The position numbers and the translations under genes were made by a program. DNA of 64,000 nt from assembly GCA_029204225.1 (NCBI GenBank), contig CM055095.1, positions 18,809,450-18,873,449 of the forward strand, written 5' to 3'. The stretch comes from Diphasiastrum complanatum (Eukaryota; Streptophyta; Lycopodiopsida; Lycopodiales; Lycopodiaceae). The notes beneath the pieces were generated by a model. It did no database searches and had not been told where the DNA came from. It saw nothing but the letters and a program-made list of their open reading frames with translations. Shown piece after piece: positions 1 through 11,870 of this stretch; positions within the stretch are counted from its first letter, which is position 1, and each line of letters starts with the position of its first letter.

Positions 1-300
1 AGTCCGATGCTCCCATTTCATTAACTATAAAAATCTTATCTGACGGACGTACAAAATTACTGCACATAGAGTAACTACCTTATCACCCTTCTTGAAAGTG
101 AGAACACGTTTCTCAAAATCAATTATCAAAGAAGACGATTTACTAATAACCATGTGTATCCCAAAATTAAATCAGTACGGGCTAGGTTTAAAACATGAAA
201 ATTAACTATTTCTCTATGTTTTTGTATCATCACTAGGAGATTCGAAACTTTTACTTTCCAAGTCTCCAAATATGCTCCTGAAGCTAGATAAATTTTGTAT
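1..300 (-). mobile_element. Ty3/gypsy protease-region relic
   Basis: On the minus strand this end of the window reads as the retropepsin region of a Ty3/gypsy polyprotein: a stretch like FHVLNLARTDLILGYTWL, which resembles the gypsy protease end (FHVLPL...ILGMDWL), followed by EKRVLTFKKGD, like the linker toward reverse transcriptase. The window edge cuts it. It is a broken fossil, and the copia relic begins next to it. The family call rests on this motif order only. Confidence 0.5.
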
Positions 301-302
301 CT

Positions 303-2331
303 ATGATTGCTAGTTTCAGTTTCCAAGTAAACATAAAAGACACCCAAATTAGTCACATAAGAGCTGTTCAGACTGCTAAGAATGCATGGGACATCCTAGC
401 AACCCTCTACGATATCAGGGACCTCACCTCCAAACTCCATTTGAGGAAGAAATATTTCTCCCTAAGAATGTCTGAAGCAGTAAGTATTTCGAGTCATCTT
501 AATACTTTCAAAAATCTCATGGAGCAAATGACTACAACTGGCTCAGAAATACAAGACTTCGATGTTGTTATGACTCTATTAACGAGTCTGCCTGAAGCCT
601 ATGAAAATTGGGTCATGACAATTTCGATCCAGGAGCATCTAACTCTATCGTGAGTAATCTCAATACTTTTACAAGAAGAAATCAGAAGATCAGCTTTCTC
701 CTCAAGCTCAAGATCGGATCCACAAGCACTATATTCAAAAATCAAAAGTTCAGATCCAAAAAGAAGAGCAATATGCAGCCAGGGTCGAATTTTGGCTCTG
801 GGTTGATTTTTGGCTCTAGGTCAAATTTTAGCTCTGGGTCTCAAGGTCGAATTCAAACTCTTCATCCTTCCAACCAAAGCATAAACTATTCTGCAGATAC
901 TACAAGAAGACTGAAAATAAAATCAAGGACTGCAAAACTTTGAAATATACTAATGAAAAGAAGAAGCAGTACCAACAACAAGCACATAGTGCTTTAACCA
1001 GTTTTTTGATCCAACAACAAGAGGAAGATGAAGCAGCTTTTATGACCAAGGTCGAAGAACATCACGATATCAATTTTTGGTATCTTGACTCTGGAGCAAC
1101 ACAACACATGACTCACCACAAAGGCTGGTTCAATGACCATAAATTATATACCATTCTTCAGTTGTGCAACTTGGAGACAACTCATCTCACACAATCCAGG
1201 GTGAAGGAATAGTCATGGTCGAATCTCAGAAGGGTGAAGTCAAGTTGCTGCCAATGTTCTCCACGTTCCAAATCTGACCAAGAATTTGCTCACAGTTAGC
1301 AAAATCACTGATTCAGGTCAGAGGTTCAAATTTGACACAAATGGTTGCACAATCTTTGACAAGTCCCGAAAAGCTCTAGCTTTCGGGAGAAGAAGTGGCA
1401 ATTTATTCAAGCTCAACCATTGCTACTCTTCTAACAGCCAAGCTCTTTATACCACTACATGTGAATTAACTGATATTCTATGACATCTCTGATTAGACCA
1501 TCTCAACTTCAATAGCATTCAACAAATGTAAAAACAAGGTTTGGTACAAAATGTACCTCAAATCAAAAAATCGAGTTCTCCATGCGGAAGTTGTATTCAT
1601 TTCTGACTCAGTTCACACTTCTAGAAATTTATTGGACCTTGTACACAGTAACATTTGTGGCCCGATGTAGACTGCTACCACAGGGGGAACATTATATTTT
1701 CTTCATCTATGACTTCTCACGATGTCCATCAAATGGATGTCCAGATCGCTTTTTTGAACGGAACCATTGAAGAGGAAATTTCCATGTCACAACTAGAAGG
1801 ATACGAGCTGAGGGGTAAGCAACACCTTGTATGTAGAATACACAAGGCACTCTATGGGTTGAAACAGTTACCAAGAGCCTGGTTCCAGAAAATAAATGCA
1901 TTTCTTATTAAGAATGGTTTTATTCCAAACTCAGCAGACTCGAATGTGTATTACAAGTCTGTATCGGACTTCATCATCATCATCACTCTCTATGGAGATG
2001 ACACTCTACTATTCAGTAACAATATGAATCTGATGAAGGAGATGAAATGCATGCTGGCCAAGGAGTACAAAATGACTGATATGGATCCAGCTCACTATTG
2101 TCTTGAAATTGAAGTTTTTTGAATTCGACCCAGCAGACTGATTTTTATTAGCTAACAGAGATATCTCACCAATGTGTTGGAAAGGTATGGAATGACTAAT
2201 TGCAAACCAAGTCTATTTTCACTCAACCCTAGATTGAAGCTGTCAAAGAAACAATCTCCTCAAACTGAGGTAGAAAAGGAGGAGATGAAGCAATATTCAT
2301 TCCACTCCATTATCGGCTCACTAATGTCATG
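303..2331 (+). mobile_element. Ty1/copia relic (gag, protease, RT parts)
   Basis: Plus-strand copia fossil with parts in the usual order. A gag (UBN2-like) part at 303-940 has TAKNAWDILATLYD and LTSLPEAYENW. A protease part near 1076-1130 has FWYLDSGATQHMT. A pre-integrase part follows at 1286-1480 (NLLTVSKITDSGQRFKFD). Reverse transcriptase at 1735-2122 has MDVQIAFLNG and ALYGLKQLPRAW, and the segment leading to RNase H ends at IIGSLM near 2331. No LTRs are seen. It is broken in many places and is probably old. Confidence 0.85.
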
Positions 2332-2343
2332 ACAAGGTGTAAA

Positions 2344-2537
2344 GGCATAAAGTCGTTTTTTTGAAAACGTTTTGTCCTTTGACAAACATCACAGGCTTTT
2401 ACGTAGTTGTGGGTATCTCTGAAGAGGGTTGGCCACCAAAATCTGGCTAAGAGGATTTTTCTGGCGGTCGTTTTGGAAGAGAAATGACCAGCTCCAACAC
2501 CTTCATGTATTAAGCATATAACCTTTGGCTCTATCTC
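2344..2537 (-). mobile_element. Ty3/gypsy integrase zinc-binding relic
   Basis: The minus strand encodes a short HHCC integrase N-terminus: CLIHEGVGAGHFS, then TARKILLARFWWPTLF, then YVKACDVCQRTKRF. The two His and two Cys are in the right order and spacing, and the FWWP motif is diagnostic of gypsy-type integrase. It abuts the end of the copia relic. The gypsy protease scrap at the window start lies on the same strand but in the wrong order to belong to the same uninterrupted copy. Fossil. Confidence 0.8.
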
Positions 2538-3524
2538 AAATATAAGAGAAATCTCAAAAAACGTGTAACCATTGCCAAGTTGAAGTTAAATTCTTTTTCC
2601 ACCCATTCTTAGATTGTCATGCATACCTTTTTTGGAAAAATACCATCCAAACCTTCGAAAGATGCTTCCATGTTAGATTCGAGCGCACCGTTTGAAAGTC
2701 TTCAATCACATAACAATTGATGACTTCATTACATTGAAGATATCAGTGCGTCTATTGTGGAACATCTATAAAGAAACACGAGAGAATTTGATTAGGAAAG
2801 AGTAACTAGCAAATTATAGTGGTAGAGAGATTTTTTTTACTTTTAACATAGGAAGAGAGCTAAGGCTTCCTTGCATAATTGAATACTAGCTCTAGTCTTA
2901 ACTAGGAGACTGACTTTTTTTCAGCTTGTACTTTAAGCATAAAATCAATAATAAAGTAAATTTTCTCGAGAATAACAAGAGTTCAACAAGGAAACAAGAT
3001 TCCTCCATATCCACATGCCAGGCATCTACAAAATTTTAAGAGCAAAAAACTTCTACAAATGCCCCATAATGTACCAAAAAAGATACTTCCAAAAACCTTC
3101 TATAACAAGTTTAGGCATCTTTAAATGATGAAACCAAGTGAGAACCTTTATATTTTAACATGACTATGAAACTTGTTTTAAGAGGTTATAACTATACACC
3201 TTTCATAGCCCTAGAATATGTGCCGAATTGATGGATGCTAACCTGATCACTCTCCAATCTACTTCTAGTACATATTGCAAAGCTGCCATGCAACATTTGA
3301 TTGTAAACACATTACTTGAAACAATAACAATTATATTCATAATCAATTGAAAGAAAAAATATATGAAATTTTTAGCTATATATTGTTTTTTATCTTGTAT
3401 GTGCTTATGTGCTTTTGTGAGTTTGAGTGGGGTAGAACTCCAACCTCAAAAAGGGGAAATGCGACCTTCACCAACATACCACTTGTTGGACGATCATTTT
3501 CATCCATGTAATGCATATACCAAT

Positions 3525-3680
3525 GACATTTCTTTTGAAATGGAATGCTACATTTTCACTTTCAATCATTCTTAAAGTATGGTATGCACCAATAAAACAA
3601 GGACATTTCTTTTGAAACACAATGGTACTTTTCTCCTTTCAATCATTTCTAAAGTATGATGCCCACCAATATAACAAGGA
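3525..3680. repeat. 77-bp tandem duplication, two copies
   Basis: Two diverged copies lie head to tail, each starting GACATTTCTTTTGAAA and ending near CACCAATA..ACAAGGAC. The start-to-start distance is 77 bp (3525 and 3602). Confidence 0.7.
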
Positions 3681-4233
3681 CGTTGTGATATACCATAATA
3701 TTCCTATTTGATAGAAAAATGTGATATAAAACAAATGTTTACCACTATTTACACCTATGTGCATGCTTGTTATTCTAGTAACAAACCCCACACGTGCTTG
3801 ATTTTGAAGGGCGTAACCATATGTTCCAAATGAGAGGTTTATTTTTTCTATTAACTTAAACTTGATATGCAAGTTCATATTTTGTCCTTCATATGAAAAG
3901 TGTAGAGAGTGCCCCCCACAACATCCAAGTTGAATAAGAGCTATAAGCTCAATTTGGTGATTGACTGGACCCTAGGGAAGCTACGCATTCCAAACTTGGT
4001 TCTATCATGTGTGTATCATTGACAGGGAAATGAATTGGCCTAAGAAAAGGTGGACAAATTTTCAACTATTAGAAGGATGTATGATTATTTGATGTTTTTT
4101 TGAAGAATTGATTTTAGAGTACTCATATTTCTATGCTCAAATATATATTTTGATAAGTAGTAGGCCTATCATCAACATGGAACACAGGGCTCCAAGATGT
4201 AGGTAGAGCATTTGTTCAACCGTCACTGAGCAT

Positions 4234-4320
4234 GCAATCAAGGCCCTACCCTCATCCAAGAATGGGGGTTACTTTAAAGGTGCACCCTCAACCCTTGGAT
4301 GAGGATGAGGCCTTGATTGC
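4234..4320. repeat. Inverted repeat, 27-bp arms
   Basis: The arm at 4234-4260 (GCAATCAAGG...CATCCAAG) is matched by its near-perfect reverse complement at 4294-4320, with a 33-nt loop. The size suits a small foldback or an RNA hairpin. No TSD is obvious. Confidence 0.6.
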
Positions 4321-5058
4321 TAGCTCAATTGTAGTTTAATGTGTACTCCCTCTATGATGTCAATGGTGCAATGGGCAATTTTTGAGCATGTGTTCATGGG
4401 GGAGGAATTTCCCTCATGCCCAACTTGACGCTTTAGCCTCGACTTAAGACAATCCTTCTTGTTAATGTTGTAACCTTTCTTTTAAAAACATAAAAGACCT
4501 TTATAGGGTGCATATTTTTAAGGGCCTTGCCCATGTTTTGTTATTGTAGATCATTAGAACAATAGTTGATTACGATAAATAAATGGGGGTCAATTAGTCC
4601 TCATTTTCAATTTCTATCATTGCTAGCTAAATATGTGTGATTTATGCATGGGAATGTTCTAAACACCATTCTTAAAGGTAATAGGCATGAGGGTGCTGGG
4701 CCCAAGTGTTGGATGCTTGAGGGAGGCGCATGGATAATGTTCATGAGATACACGTCAGCTATGCTTAAGTATTAGTGTGTGCAATCTATACTAATGGGGG
4801 AGCATGTTACTAATCACGGCGCCATGGCATTCATGACCCCATTGCTCTAATTTAAGTGTAGTGAAGACTTTCTAAAATGTGGAAAGATTATGCTTCCACC
4901 CACCAAGCCCCCAACACCCTTGGACATGAGGCATAATTGTAACACTCATGATGGCATATGCTCTCCTCTACATAATTGGGGCCCATTAAATACTACCGAA
5001 TGGGAACATTTCATTTAGGATAAACATCGTACATTGTGTGGACTTGTTTCCCCTTAAC

Positions 5059-5909
5059 CAATGCTTGCCAAAAACCTATAATCCATTGAAAAAAGCCTAC
5101 CAAACTGTTAAATCACCTACTAAGAAAATTTTTATAGGTTCTCATAATCTACATGTTTGAGCACTTATAGGTTATGAGCCTACCAAAAATTAAATTATAG
5201 GTTTTTATTTTCATATAAATTTTTTTTGGTTTAAGATTTCAGAAATGATTAGTATGGCTCTAGGCTTTAATACATTATTTGATCGGCCCATAATAAAGTG
5301 TTAACAACTGCATTTCATTTTACTTCTTTTAAAATACAAAAATCATACAAGTATTTCTTCATCATTATTAAAATCCAAATGTAAAATTTTAACATTTTGA
5401 TATTGATTATTGCATCACCCTTATTTCTTGTGGTTTCTTAGAAGTTATCGATTTTTCAAGAATCTTCTCTTTTGAATCTTGCATCTCAATTTGCTTCCGA
5501 CAAAATATCACAAATTTACATTAATAACTAATTCTATTGGCTTAATAAAGCTATGTAACATAAGGTTTATATGAATCCACCTACTTTATTACACAGAAAT
5601 TTCTTGCATTTAAAAACATTAAACAAAATTTTGCTTGCATCTAAAAAATGTTGTCTATTTTTTAAAAGTTAATTTTCTATAATTTTTTTACACAATCTAT
5701 TTTTGGAAAAAAGATGTCGATTCCATTCTTATACTTGTTGACTTTGCAGAACAACGAGCCAAACTTTTATCAAAGCCTTCTTGAAAGAATTTTTTTTTTA
5801 GCCTTCTCCGTATAGAATCGTAGGCTTTTGGCCCATCAATTATTAAAAAGCCTATGGAAAAAAATTTAATAGGTTTTGTGGTTGAAAAAAAAGTTTTCCG
5901 CAAGCACTG
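5059..5909. mobile_element. Non-autonomous hAT-type MITE (851 bp)
   Basis: The element starts CAATGCTTGCCAAAAACC, and its other end, reverse-complemented, starts CAGTGCTTGCGGAAAAC. Both carry CA(A/G)TGCTTGC, a hAT-like terminus. An exact 8-bp target duplication, CCCTTAAC, flanks it at 5051-5058 and 5910-5917. Subterminal motifs such as AAACCTAT and AAAAGCCTA recur in both orientations near both ends, as expected for transposase binding sites. There is no transposase coding capacity, so it would depend on an autonomous hAT. Confidence 0.88.
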
Positions 5910-5917
5910 CCCTTAAC

Positions 5918-7020
5918 ATGTAAACTTATTTGGACTATGTTGATTGAGACCCAAGGCTCTCATTATTGACTCTAATATTATGCATCAATGACTTTTACGT
6001 CATACTCTTGATTGGTTGTAATTTTGCTAGCCTGAAAACATGGAGCTCTAAAAGATGGACTCCAAAAGTACGTAGCCCTCTAGGACGGAATCTTGAAAAT
6101 GAGGAGCCCTTTTGGATGGAATCTTTTGACTTCGTTCAAGGTGTTATTTTTGGTGAGATTTTTGTGACACATAATATGCTATAATGTGTGTTTATGTGCA
6201 TGTTTTGGAAATTGCGGCTGTCTTCTCATGTTGTTGCTTTCTATTCTGCTTAAGGGCCTTACCCCACCTAGAGCTCTGTTGATTGAGCACATTTTAAGAA
6301 TTGGATAACGTGGGATTTAGAGGCATATTATAAAAGTTATGAGCAAGTCCTCTCAATAAGGTGCTATTGTGGCTTCATTCTTATATACTTTACCACATGT
6401 GGCTAGATGAGAGGACTAATTGATAATTTACAATGGCTTGACTAGAAGACATAATATGCTCAAAGTTGACATACCACATTGTTTGGCAAGATGACTCGCC
6501 AATAATTTACTACATGTGGACTCCCTAACAATTTTCATTAAATGCAGGCTGCAGCTTAGTGCCTATAGCTCAATGAGTCCTCGAAGCGAGGACTCATCAT
6601 GGCTTTGGATAATTTTCATAATATGCTTGTAAATAGACATACTTATATGTAGTTGGGGCAAGGCTCTAGAAAATCATAGTTTATTCAAGAAGTACCCTCG
6701 CTCAATTTATTACCTTCATTTTGAGTGCTCCGTACTAAGGATGCCCTTTAGTCCTCAATATTTGGTCACCATATGCCACCAAATCAGCCAAAATGTAGAC
6801 ACGATGTGTGTAAACAAATATTACATAATCAGAGTGTCCAAATTGGGTTTGGGGACCACCATCACTGAAGGCATGACGATGAATCTCATCCTTTTTCTAC
6901 AGATTTGATTGGTTGTAGTTTTCCGCCCTCAAAATACGAATGGCTATGACACACATTACGTACGATAATGGGTGTTTGTCGATTCAAGATAATGATATAC
7001 TGAGTGATTCTATTGTCTGG
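5918..7020. other. Unassigned stretch upstream of the CML gene
   Basis: No gene or coding-like frame is supported. A perfect 11-bp-arm hairpin (ATGAGTCCTCG, loop AAG) lies at 6573-6597. The rest is ordinary AT-rich DNA. Confidence 0.5.
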
Positions 7021-8250
7021 GCACGTCTCTCGGCTCGTCTCGTCGCTACCGTGGCTAGATAAAAAAAAACTTTGGCATTATATGTTTACAATGGACCTAT
7101 AGGACATGACCAGCCGTGTGAAGGGTGCAGCCCTGCTTTGGTACTTGCCCGGACGTCAAGTAAGTGGCAGAAATATCTGACGCAAGAGAAGAAGAAGAAG
7201 CTTCGGAGAAGGAACGGGGCAGTGGGCTTTGGGATTGGGATTGGAGGAGGGAAGAGGAAGCGATGGCGATGGCTATGCAGATCTTTAAGGCATGTATTTT
7301 CATGACTGGTTCGTCGCATTTTCGAGGATTCTTCGAAGGCATCGTCAGGATCGCTACAAATGTAGCAGCAGCAGCAGCACCTTCCTCTGTTGTGTGCAGA
7401 TCTGATCTGTGGTGCTCGGCTGTTGGCGTTCTTGATTTTTGTAAGTTTGTTTGATGCTGCTGGTTTTATAATAGTTTTTTCCCCTGATAACAGGATCTTG
7501 AGCCCTTGTTTGGCCCCGGGGTACGGGAGGTCGGGAGCGTTAGGTTCAGATCTGTTTATTTTGAGGCGAGTTTAGGAATCTTTTGGCTTACAAGAGGGAG
7601 TTGTTCGCTCGTTTGGTAGAGACAAGTGCATGAAGATCTTTCATAAGTGTCGTCGATTAATATGTGCTTTTGTGGTTAGATTTGAAGATTGATAAGCGTG
7701 AACGTACAAGCTTTTGTCAACACTTTCTGCCGAGGCGCAGTGTTATTCTGGTCTCTAGCTTTTGTATCAATCAGTACACAAGTCAAGCTATTGTCCTTGG
7801 TTAAAGACAAGTCGAGTAAATTTTCAGGAGTGTTGGCGTTTTACGGGTGTGAAGATTGATAAGTGTAAGGCTACGAGCCTTTGTAACCAGCACTTTCTGA
7901 GGCGCAGTGGATTATTTCGTTTGAAAGTTTCTGTATCATCAGAAGGTATTGGAGACAAGTACCAATAAAGCTTAAGGTATAATCCTTTGTTAAAGACAAG
8001 TTGAGTGAATCTTTAGGAGCGTTGTACTGTTTTGTTGCTGGGAAGTAATTTCAGATAAGAGTATAATCTGGGAGTTAAATGAGGGGCTTAAGTGGCCTAT
8101 CTGAACAAATGAACAGCACTTGCGGAATCTAAAAAGCGGTGTCGTGTCTTTGCATGACAGTAGGATCCTCATTCATGAAGGCATTGTTTGCTTAACTTCA
8201 CAGGTTCTCCTGTCATTTCCTTTGTACATATCCCCCTCTGTGTGCAGCCT
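7021..8250 (+). promoter_or_regulatory. Promoter, leader exon and leader intron of the CML gene
   Basis: Base composition becomes more GC-rich from about 7100, as in a transcribed leader. A consensus donor GTAAGT lies at 7441. Two acceptors precede the CML start: TTCACAG ending at 8203 and a pyrimidine-rich GTGTGCAG ending at 8247, three bases before the likely ATG. A leader exon of about 7100-7440 and an intron of about 760-807 bp is therefore likely, a common plant arrangement. The leader contains upstream ATGs, including one at 7263. An AT-rich stretch near 7075 may serve as the core promoter, but no TATA box is certain. Confidence 0.45.
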
Positions 8251-8978
8251 ATGAAAATGAAGGTGCCTACGATCTTCAAAAGCAAGTCATCTAATTCGTC
8301 CCCGAACTCAAACAGTAAGTCGTCGTCATCGTCACACTCATCGTCTTCTGGTATCTCGCCTGTTGCAAACTCTCGTTTAACGCCTTCAAAGTCTCTCCCG
8401 GAGAGACGCAAAGGAGTCCCCAAGTTAATATCTTCCAAATCGGCCCCGCCGCTAAGATCAAGATTCAAGCAAAGGGACAAGTGTGATGACACTTGCTCAC
8501 CGTCTTCAGATGAGGTTGGCTCTATAACTGACAAATCTAGTGAGCACTCTGCAGAAATCAAAGAGCTTTGCACAGTTTTTAGAATTTTTGATACCAATGG
8601 AGATGGAAAGATTTCTGTAGCCGAACTTGGTGCTGTGTTGAATTCCCTTGGAGACAATCCTACAGAAGAAGACCTTAGATTAATGGTAAAGGAGGCCGAT
8701 TCAGATGGTGACGGATTCATCGACCTGAAGGAGTTTGTCAAGCTAAATACAGACACTGCATTGGAAAAGACGAAGCCTCAGGAACTGAAAGCAGCCTTTT
8801 GCGTCTTTGATATAAACAATGATGGATTGATCTCTGCAGAGGAGTTGTACCGAGTGCTCAGCAGACTGGGAGAGAAAGGGCTGACCATGGAAGAGTGCTG
8901 CCGGATGATTGCTGGTGTAGATTCCAATGGGGATGGTTTCGTGAGCTATGAAGAATTTGAGATGATGATGAAAAGCCC

Positions 8979-8982
<4 letters not shown>
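8251..8982 (+). CDS. Calmodulin-like calcium sensor (CML), four EF-hands
   Basis: A 243-residue protein from the ATG at 8251. Residues 1-100 are a low-complexity Ser/Lys/Pro-rich extension. Four canonical EF-hand loops follow: D114-E125 (DTNGDGKISVAE), D150-E161 (DSDGDGFIDLKE), D187-E198 (DINNDGLISAEE) and D224-E235 (DSNGDGFVSYEE). All four keep acidic position 1, Gly6 and Glu12, so all should bind Ca2+. This marks a plant calmodulin-like protein that decodes Ca2+ signals by binding targets; it has no enzyme domain. The start is chosen because it follows a good splice acceptor and opens a basic MKMKVP-type N-terminus. The open frame runs 21 codons further upstream, and a spliced in-frame start at 7263 is formally possible. 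It is the only clearly intact host gene in the window. The subfamily number cannot be assigned from sequence alone. Confidence 0.93.

Positions 8983-9020
<38 letters not shown>
8981..9020. repeat. (AG)n microsatellite in the CML 3' end
   Basis: About 20 uninterrupted AG units begin inside the TAG stop codon of the CML gene and continue into the 3' UTR. Confidence 0.95.
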
Positions 9021-9023
<3 letters not shown>

Positions 9024-10405
9024 TGCCACCCAAAGGAAAGCATGCGTGATCCCTGGCATGCCTGATCAAGTTGGCATACCTAATCAGGAATATAGCTTGT
9101 TACTAGAGTCTTTAGCTACGTAGATGTAAATGACAGTAACTCTGGAACTTTCTGCGATCCAATTTTGTTTATTTCCGGACTTTTTCTTGAAAGGAAAAAG
9201 TCTTATGGAAGTGAGTTTTGCAAAAGGATAACATTCCTGCAGATGTTAGAAAGTTTAAATTTCTGGTTATGCTCTCATTGTCTGTAGTGGCTTGGCTTGG
9301 TTAGCTGCTATACATACGTTAGAGCTGATTTGCTCAGCATTATAGTGAAATAGGAAAGCTGGATGATTATCAGGGTCTTGTATTTGCAGATTTTTGTGAA
9401 TAGCTGTGGTGCTTGCTTGCATTTCTCTTGCAATTGCCAACTCGTAATTTTTTTATTTTGTTTTCACATGAGACTTAAGTTTTTGGTAATACCAATACTT
9501 CTAAGCACTCGAATCATTTTGACAGTAGTGCTAGCAAACACGGAGTGCTGAACTGGTTCATCATGCCACCACTTGACTTGTTTCCAGAGTGCGGTCTTTG
9601 AAGCCAGTTTGGTTTTTACCAGTTTTTCTTTTGCGAATGACTCTAAAAGTTTGGAAAATACATTCAAGTTTGAAATTTTATTCTTTTCATTGACAATATA
9701 AATCTAGTTTCATTTGCTCTCCGAACCTCTATATCTAGATCCTACTTAATCTGTTTTTTTGTCGCACATTACGTACAACAAGATCTTACTTTATTTTGTT
9801 GTCAAGACATTACATAGAGCCTTCGTGATTGAAATGAGACTAAGTTTGTCTTACCAATGCTATGTATCTCGTGTTGATGGTAATTGGGGGCATTAATGAG
9901 CAGCAGCTTTATGGACAGGCGAAGATTTAGTGCTGCTACTTGTATAAGGGCTTTAGAGGTCCATGCAAAAGCAAGCTGCAAAGCTTATATGGTTTCTGGC
10001 TATTGAATCTATTATGTTGATTTTGTGATCATAGATGTGACATAAAAGTTGTGGACTATTTTAATTTTTAACGTTCCTAAAGGATTAAATCTATTTATGT
10101 TGTTTTTACCATAAAATGGCATTATGAATTGTGCATGCATTGGTGTGCTATTGAAAGTATGTAAGTTCAAGTTGGGATATAAAAGCATATTCTGAATTGC
10201 ATTAAAGGTTATTGAATCTTAATGCGATGTGTTTCTACAACTTATTTGATCAAGTGAACTTTAACTAATATGGCTCCTTTGGCTTACATCATTGGAATTT
10301 TGAATGCTAGTAAAGTTGTTTCTTTTTGCAAGTGTTAACTTTTGAGTTTAGAGGATCGGTAGTTTTGTATGGTACATATAATGATGTACTAGCCTCAGAG
10401 TACTT
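9021..10405. other. CML 3' flank, no gene seen
   Basis: The first few hundred bases are presumably 3' UTR. No clear AATAAA signal was found close by. After that I see no coding or repeat structure that I can support. Confidence 0.45.
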
Positions 10406-10409
10406 ATCA

Positions 10410-10796
10410 CACACAAAGTTCGTTTCCTAAGGGAATAGTGCTCTCTCTTGCGAGCTTAGCTCGTTACTACGAGTTTCCTAACAAGTCACACCTAATTTAC
10501 CCCATTTTTTAAGGTAACACAAACATGAATAAAGCAAAGGAGGCCTCTTATGCCTTCCCCTCTCTCACCTCACTAAAAATATAAGAAGATAACGAAAGCA
10601 ATTAACTAAAAAGCATTAGTAAATAGAAAAACACAATAAAAAAAAGAGATGAAAGTGTGAGGTGCAAGGATGTTCAGGCTATTAAACAGACATAATATTT
10701 CTTGTATGAACATAAAAAATGAGTAAAGAAGGTGTCTTTTTATTCTTGCGAAAGGCTTTGCTCATTTTCTTTGATTGGCTAATTGTAAATGGCAAG
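10410..10796. repeat. Dispersed repeat A, copy 1
   Basis: This stretch aligns in direct orientation with 24960-25411. Shared landmarks in order are AAGGGAATA.TGCGCTC, GAATAAAGCAA.GGAGGCCTC, CCTTCCCCTCTCTCAC and GATTGGCTA. The copies are diverged. This one has a short purine run where copy 2 has a long (AG)n. Copy 2 lies just downstream (minus strand) of a gypsy primer site, so the repeat may be a gypsy leader; that is inference. Confidence 0.7.
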
Positions 10797-11339
10797 GATC
10801 TTAATCCAAGCCCTTCGTGTAAAAGGCAATGGTTCCAAAATGAGAAGAATGCCATTCCCATGAATCAAGTGAGTTTTTTTTTAAAGTGAGGGTCCTCACA
10901 CGATTCATGTGAGTTACTCAAACTTGAAACCATATCAACTTGACTTTGGGATTTTTAATTATTTTATGTTTTATTCTGAGTTTTACAAATCATATTAACG
11001 TGCTCATTGAATTGGGCTTAAACACTTAGTGCTCTCGCACTTATTACTCCGAACTGTATAGTGTACCGTGGCGAGGCTCACATAGTAGGCGTATCTAAAC
11101 AGTACTTTAGTGCCAGAACCCCTAAGTGCGCAATAGTATCCCCCACCTAAATAGGTGACAGTCCCACGACACATGCCTCTGGCGTTTGCTTGTGGCGGTA
11201 GGCTGTCGACACGTTTATTACTAATGATGGTATGCATTAGGAAAAGCATGAATAGATATAGTTTAAGTAAAATTTGAGACTTTATTTGATGATGAGCCAG
11301 TTTTAAACTTTTCAAGAAGTATTTGAGAAGGCTGGTGGC

Positions 11340-11870
11340 AACCTGTAGTTGCGTAACCGGCTACCATTGATGGGAGTAACAGAAGGTGTCTCATCAGTTT
11401 CTTTAAAGTCACTGCCCCTTGCGATAGTATGTTTGTGATGTGGTAAAGACCTTCACTAGTGAACTTGAGTTTGTCTTTGATTGCCCTTGGTCTTATACAT
11501 GAGAATCACATCTTCTTATTGAAGAACTTTTTTATATAGACAACGATTGTGCCAAGCTCTGAAGCATGTCATTTCTACAGCAATAGCATGGATTGCCAAC
11601 AAGCATGTTTCGTACAACTTGTGCAGAAGGTGGAATGGTCTTGCATCATACAAGCGTTGAACTATAGCGATGCGAAGGGATGGTACGAGAAATTTCACAA
11701 ACATTACTGCATCTTGGCCATACACTAGCTGAAATGACATTTGTTTGGTGTTGCCTTTGTATGCAATTTTGAAAGCTCACAAAGCAGTGTATAGCTTGTG
11801 CTCCCAATCTGATCTGTTTATTTCCACTGTTTTGATATTCAGAAACACTAGGTACGTCAAAAAGACTACA
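11340..11870 (-). mobile_element. Ty3/gypsy integrase C-terminal relic
   Basis: The minus strand reads as the end of a plant gypsy integrase: VEINRSDWEHKLYTAL, then FQLVYGQDAVMFVKFLVPSL (compare FELVYGLEAVLPIEF), then a distal part with ITNILSQGAVTLKKL and a VNGSRL-like ending. The strand agrees with the gypsy LTR at 26013-26653. Membership in one element, later split by the nested insertion, is possible but unproven. Fossil with several breaks. Confidence 0.75.

Larger units (their letters stand above)
2540..5050. other. Unassigned AT-rich stretch
   Basis: I see no supported gene here. It holds a two-copy 77-bp tandem duplication (3525-3680) and an inverted repeat (4234-4320). A 70-residue frame at 3363-3575 with a hydrophobic start has no other support. 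Confidence 0.5.

Noticed and set aside
3363-3575. 70-residue frame with a hydrophobic, signal-peptide-like start
   Set aside because: Short, in AT-rich repeat DNA, with no domain and a tandem duplication running through its end. Chance is likely.
5697-5903. 68-residue minus-strand frame inside the MITE
   Set aside because: It lies within the terminal part of a non-autonomous hAT-type element and reads through its subterminal repeats.
6573-6597. Hairpin GTCC...GGAC after ATGA, reminiscent of hammerhead ribozyme stem II
   Set aside because: The conserved GAAA after the stem and a cleavage-site helix are not present, so it is only a short hairpin.
7164-7454. 96-residue frame upstream of the CML gene as a separate protein
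   Set aside because: It lies in a probable 5' leader, crosses a consensus splice donor and has an Ala/Gly-rich composition typical of chance frames.
8169-8756. 195-residue minus-strand frame
   Set aside because: It is the antisense shadow of the CML coding sequence.
11004-11315. 103-residue minus-strand frame
   Set aside because: No recognisable domain. It lies beside gypsy debris and is probably non-coding retroelement sequence.
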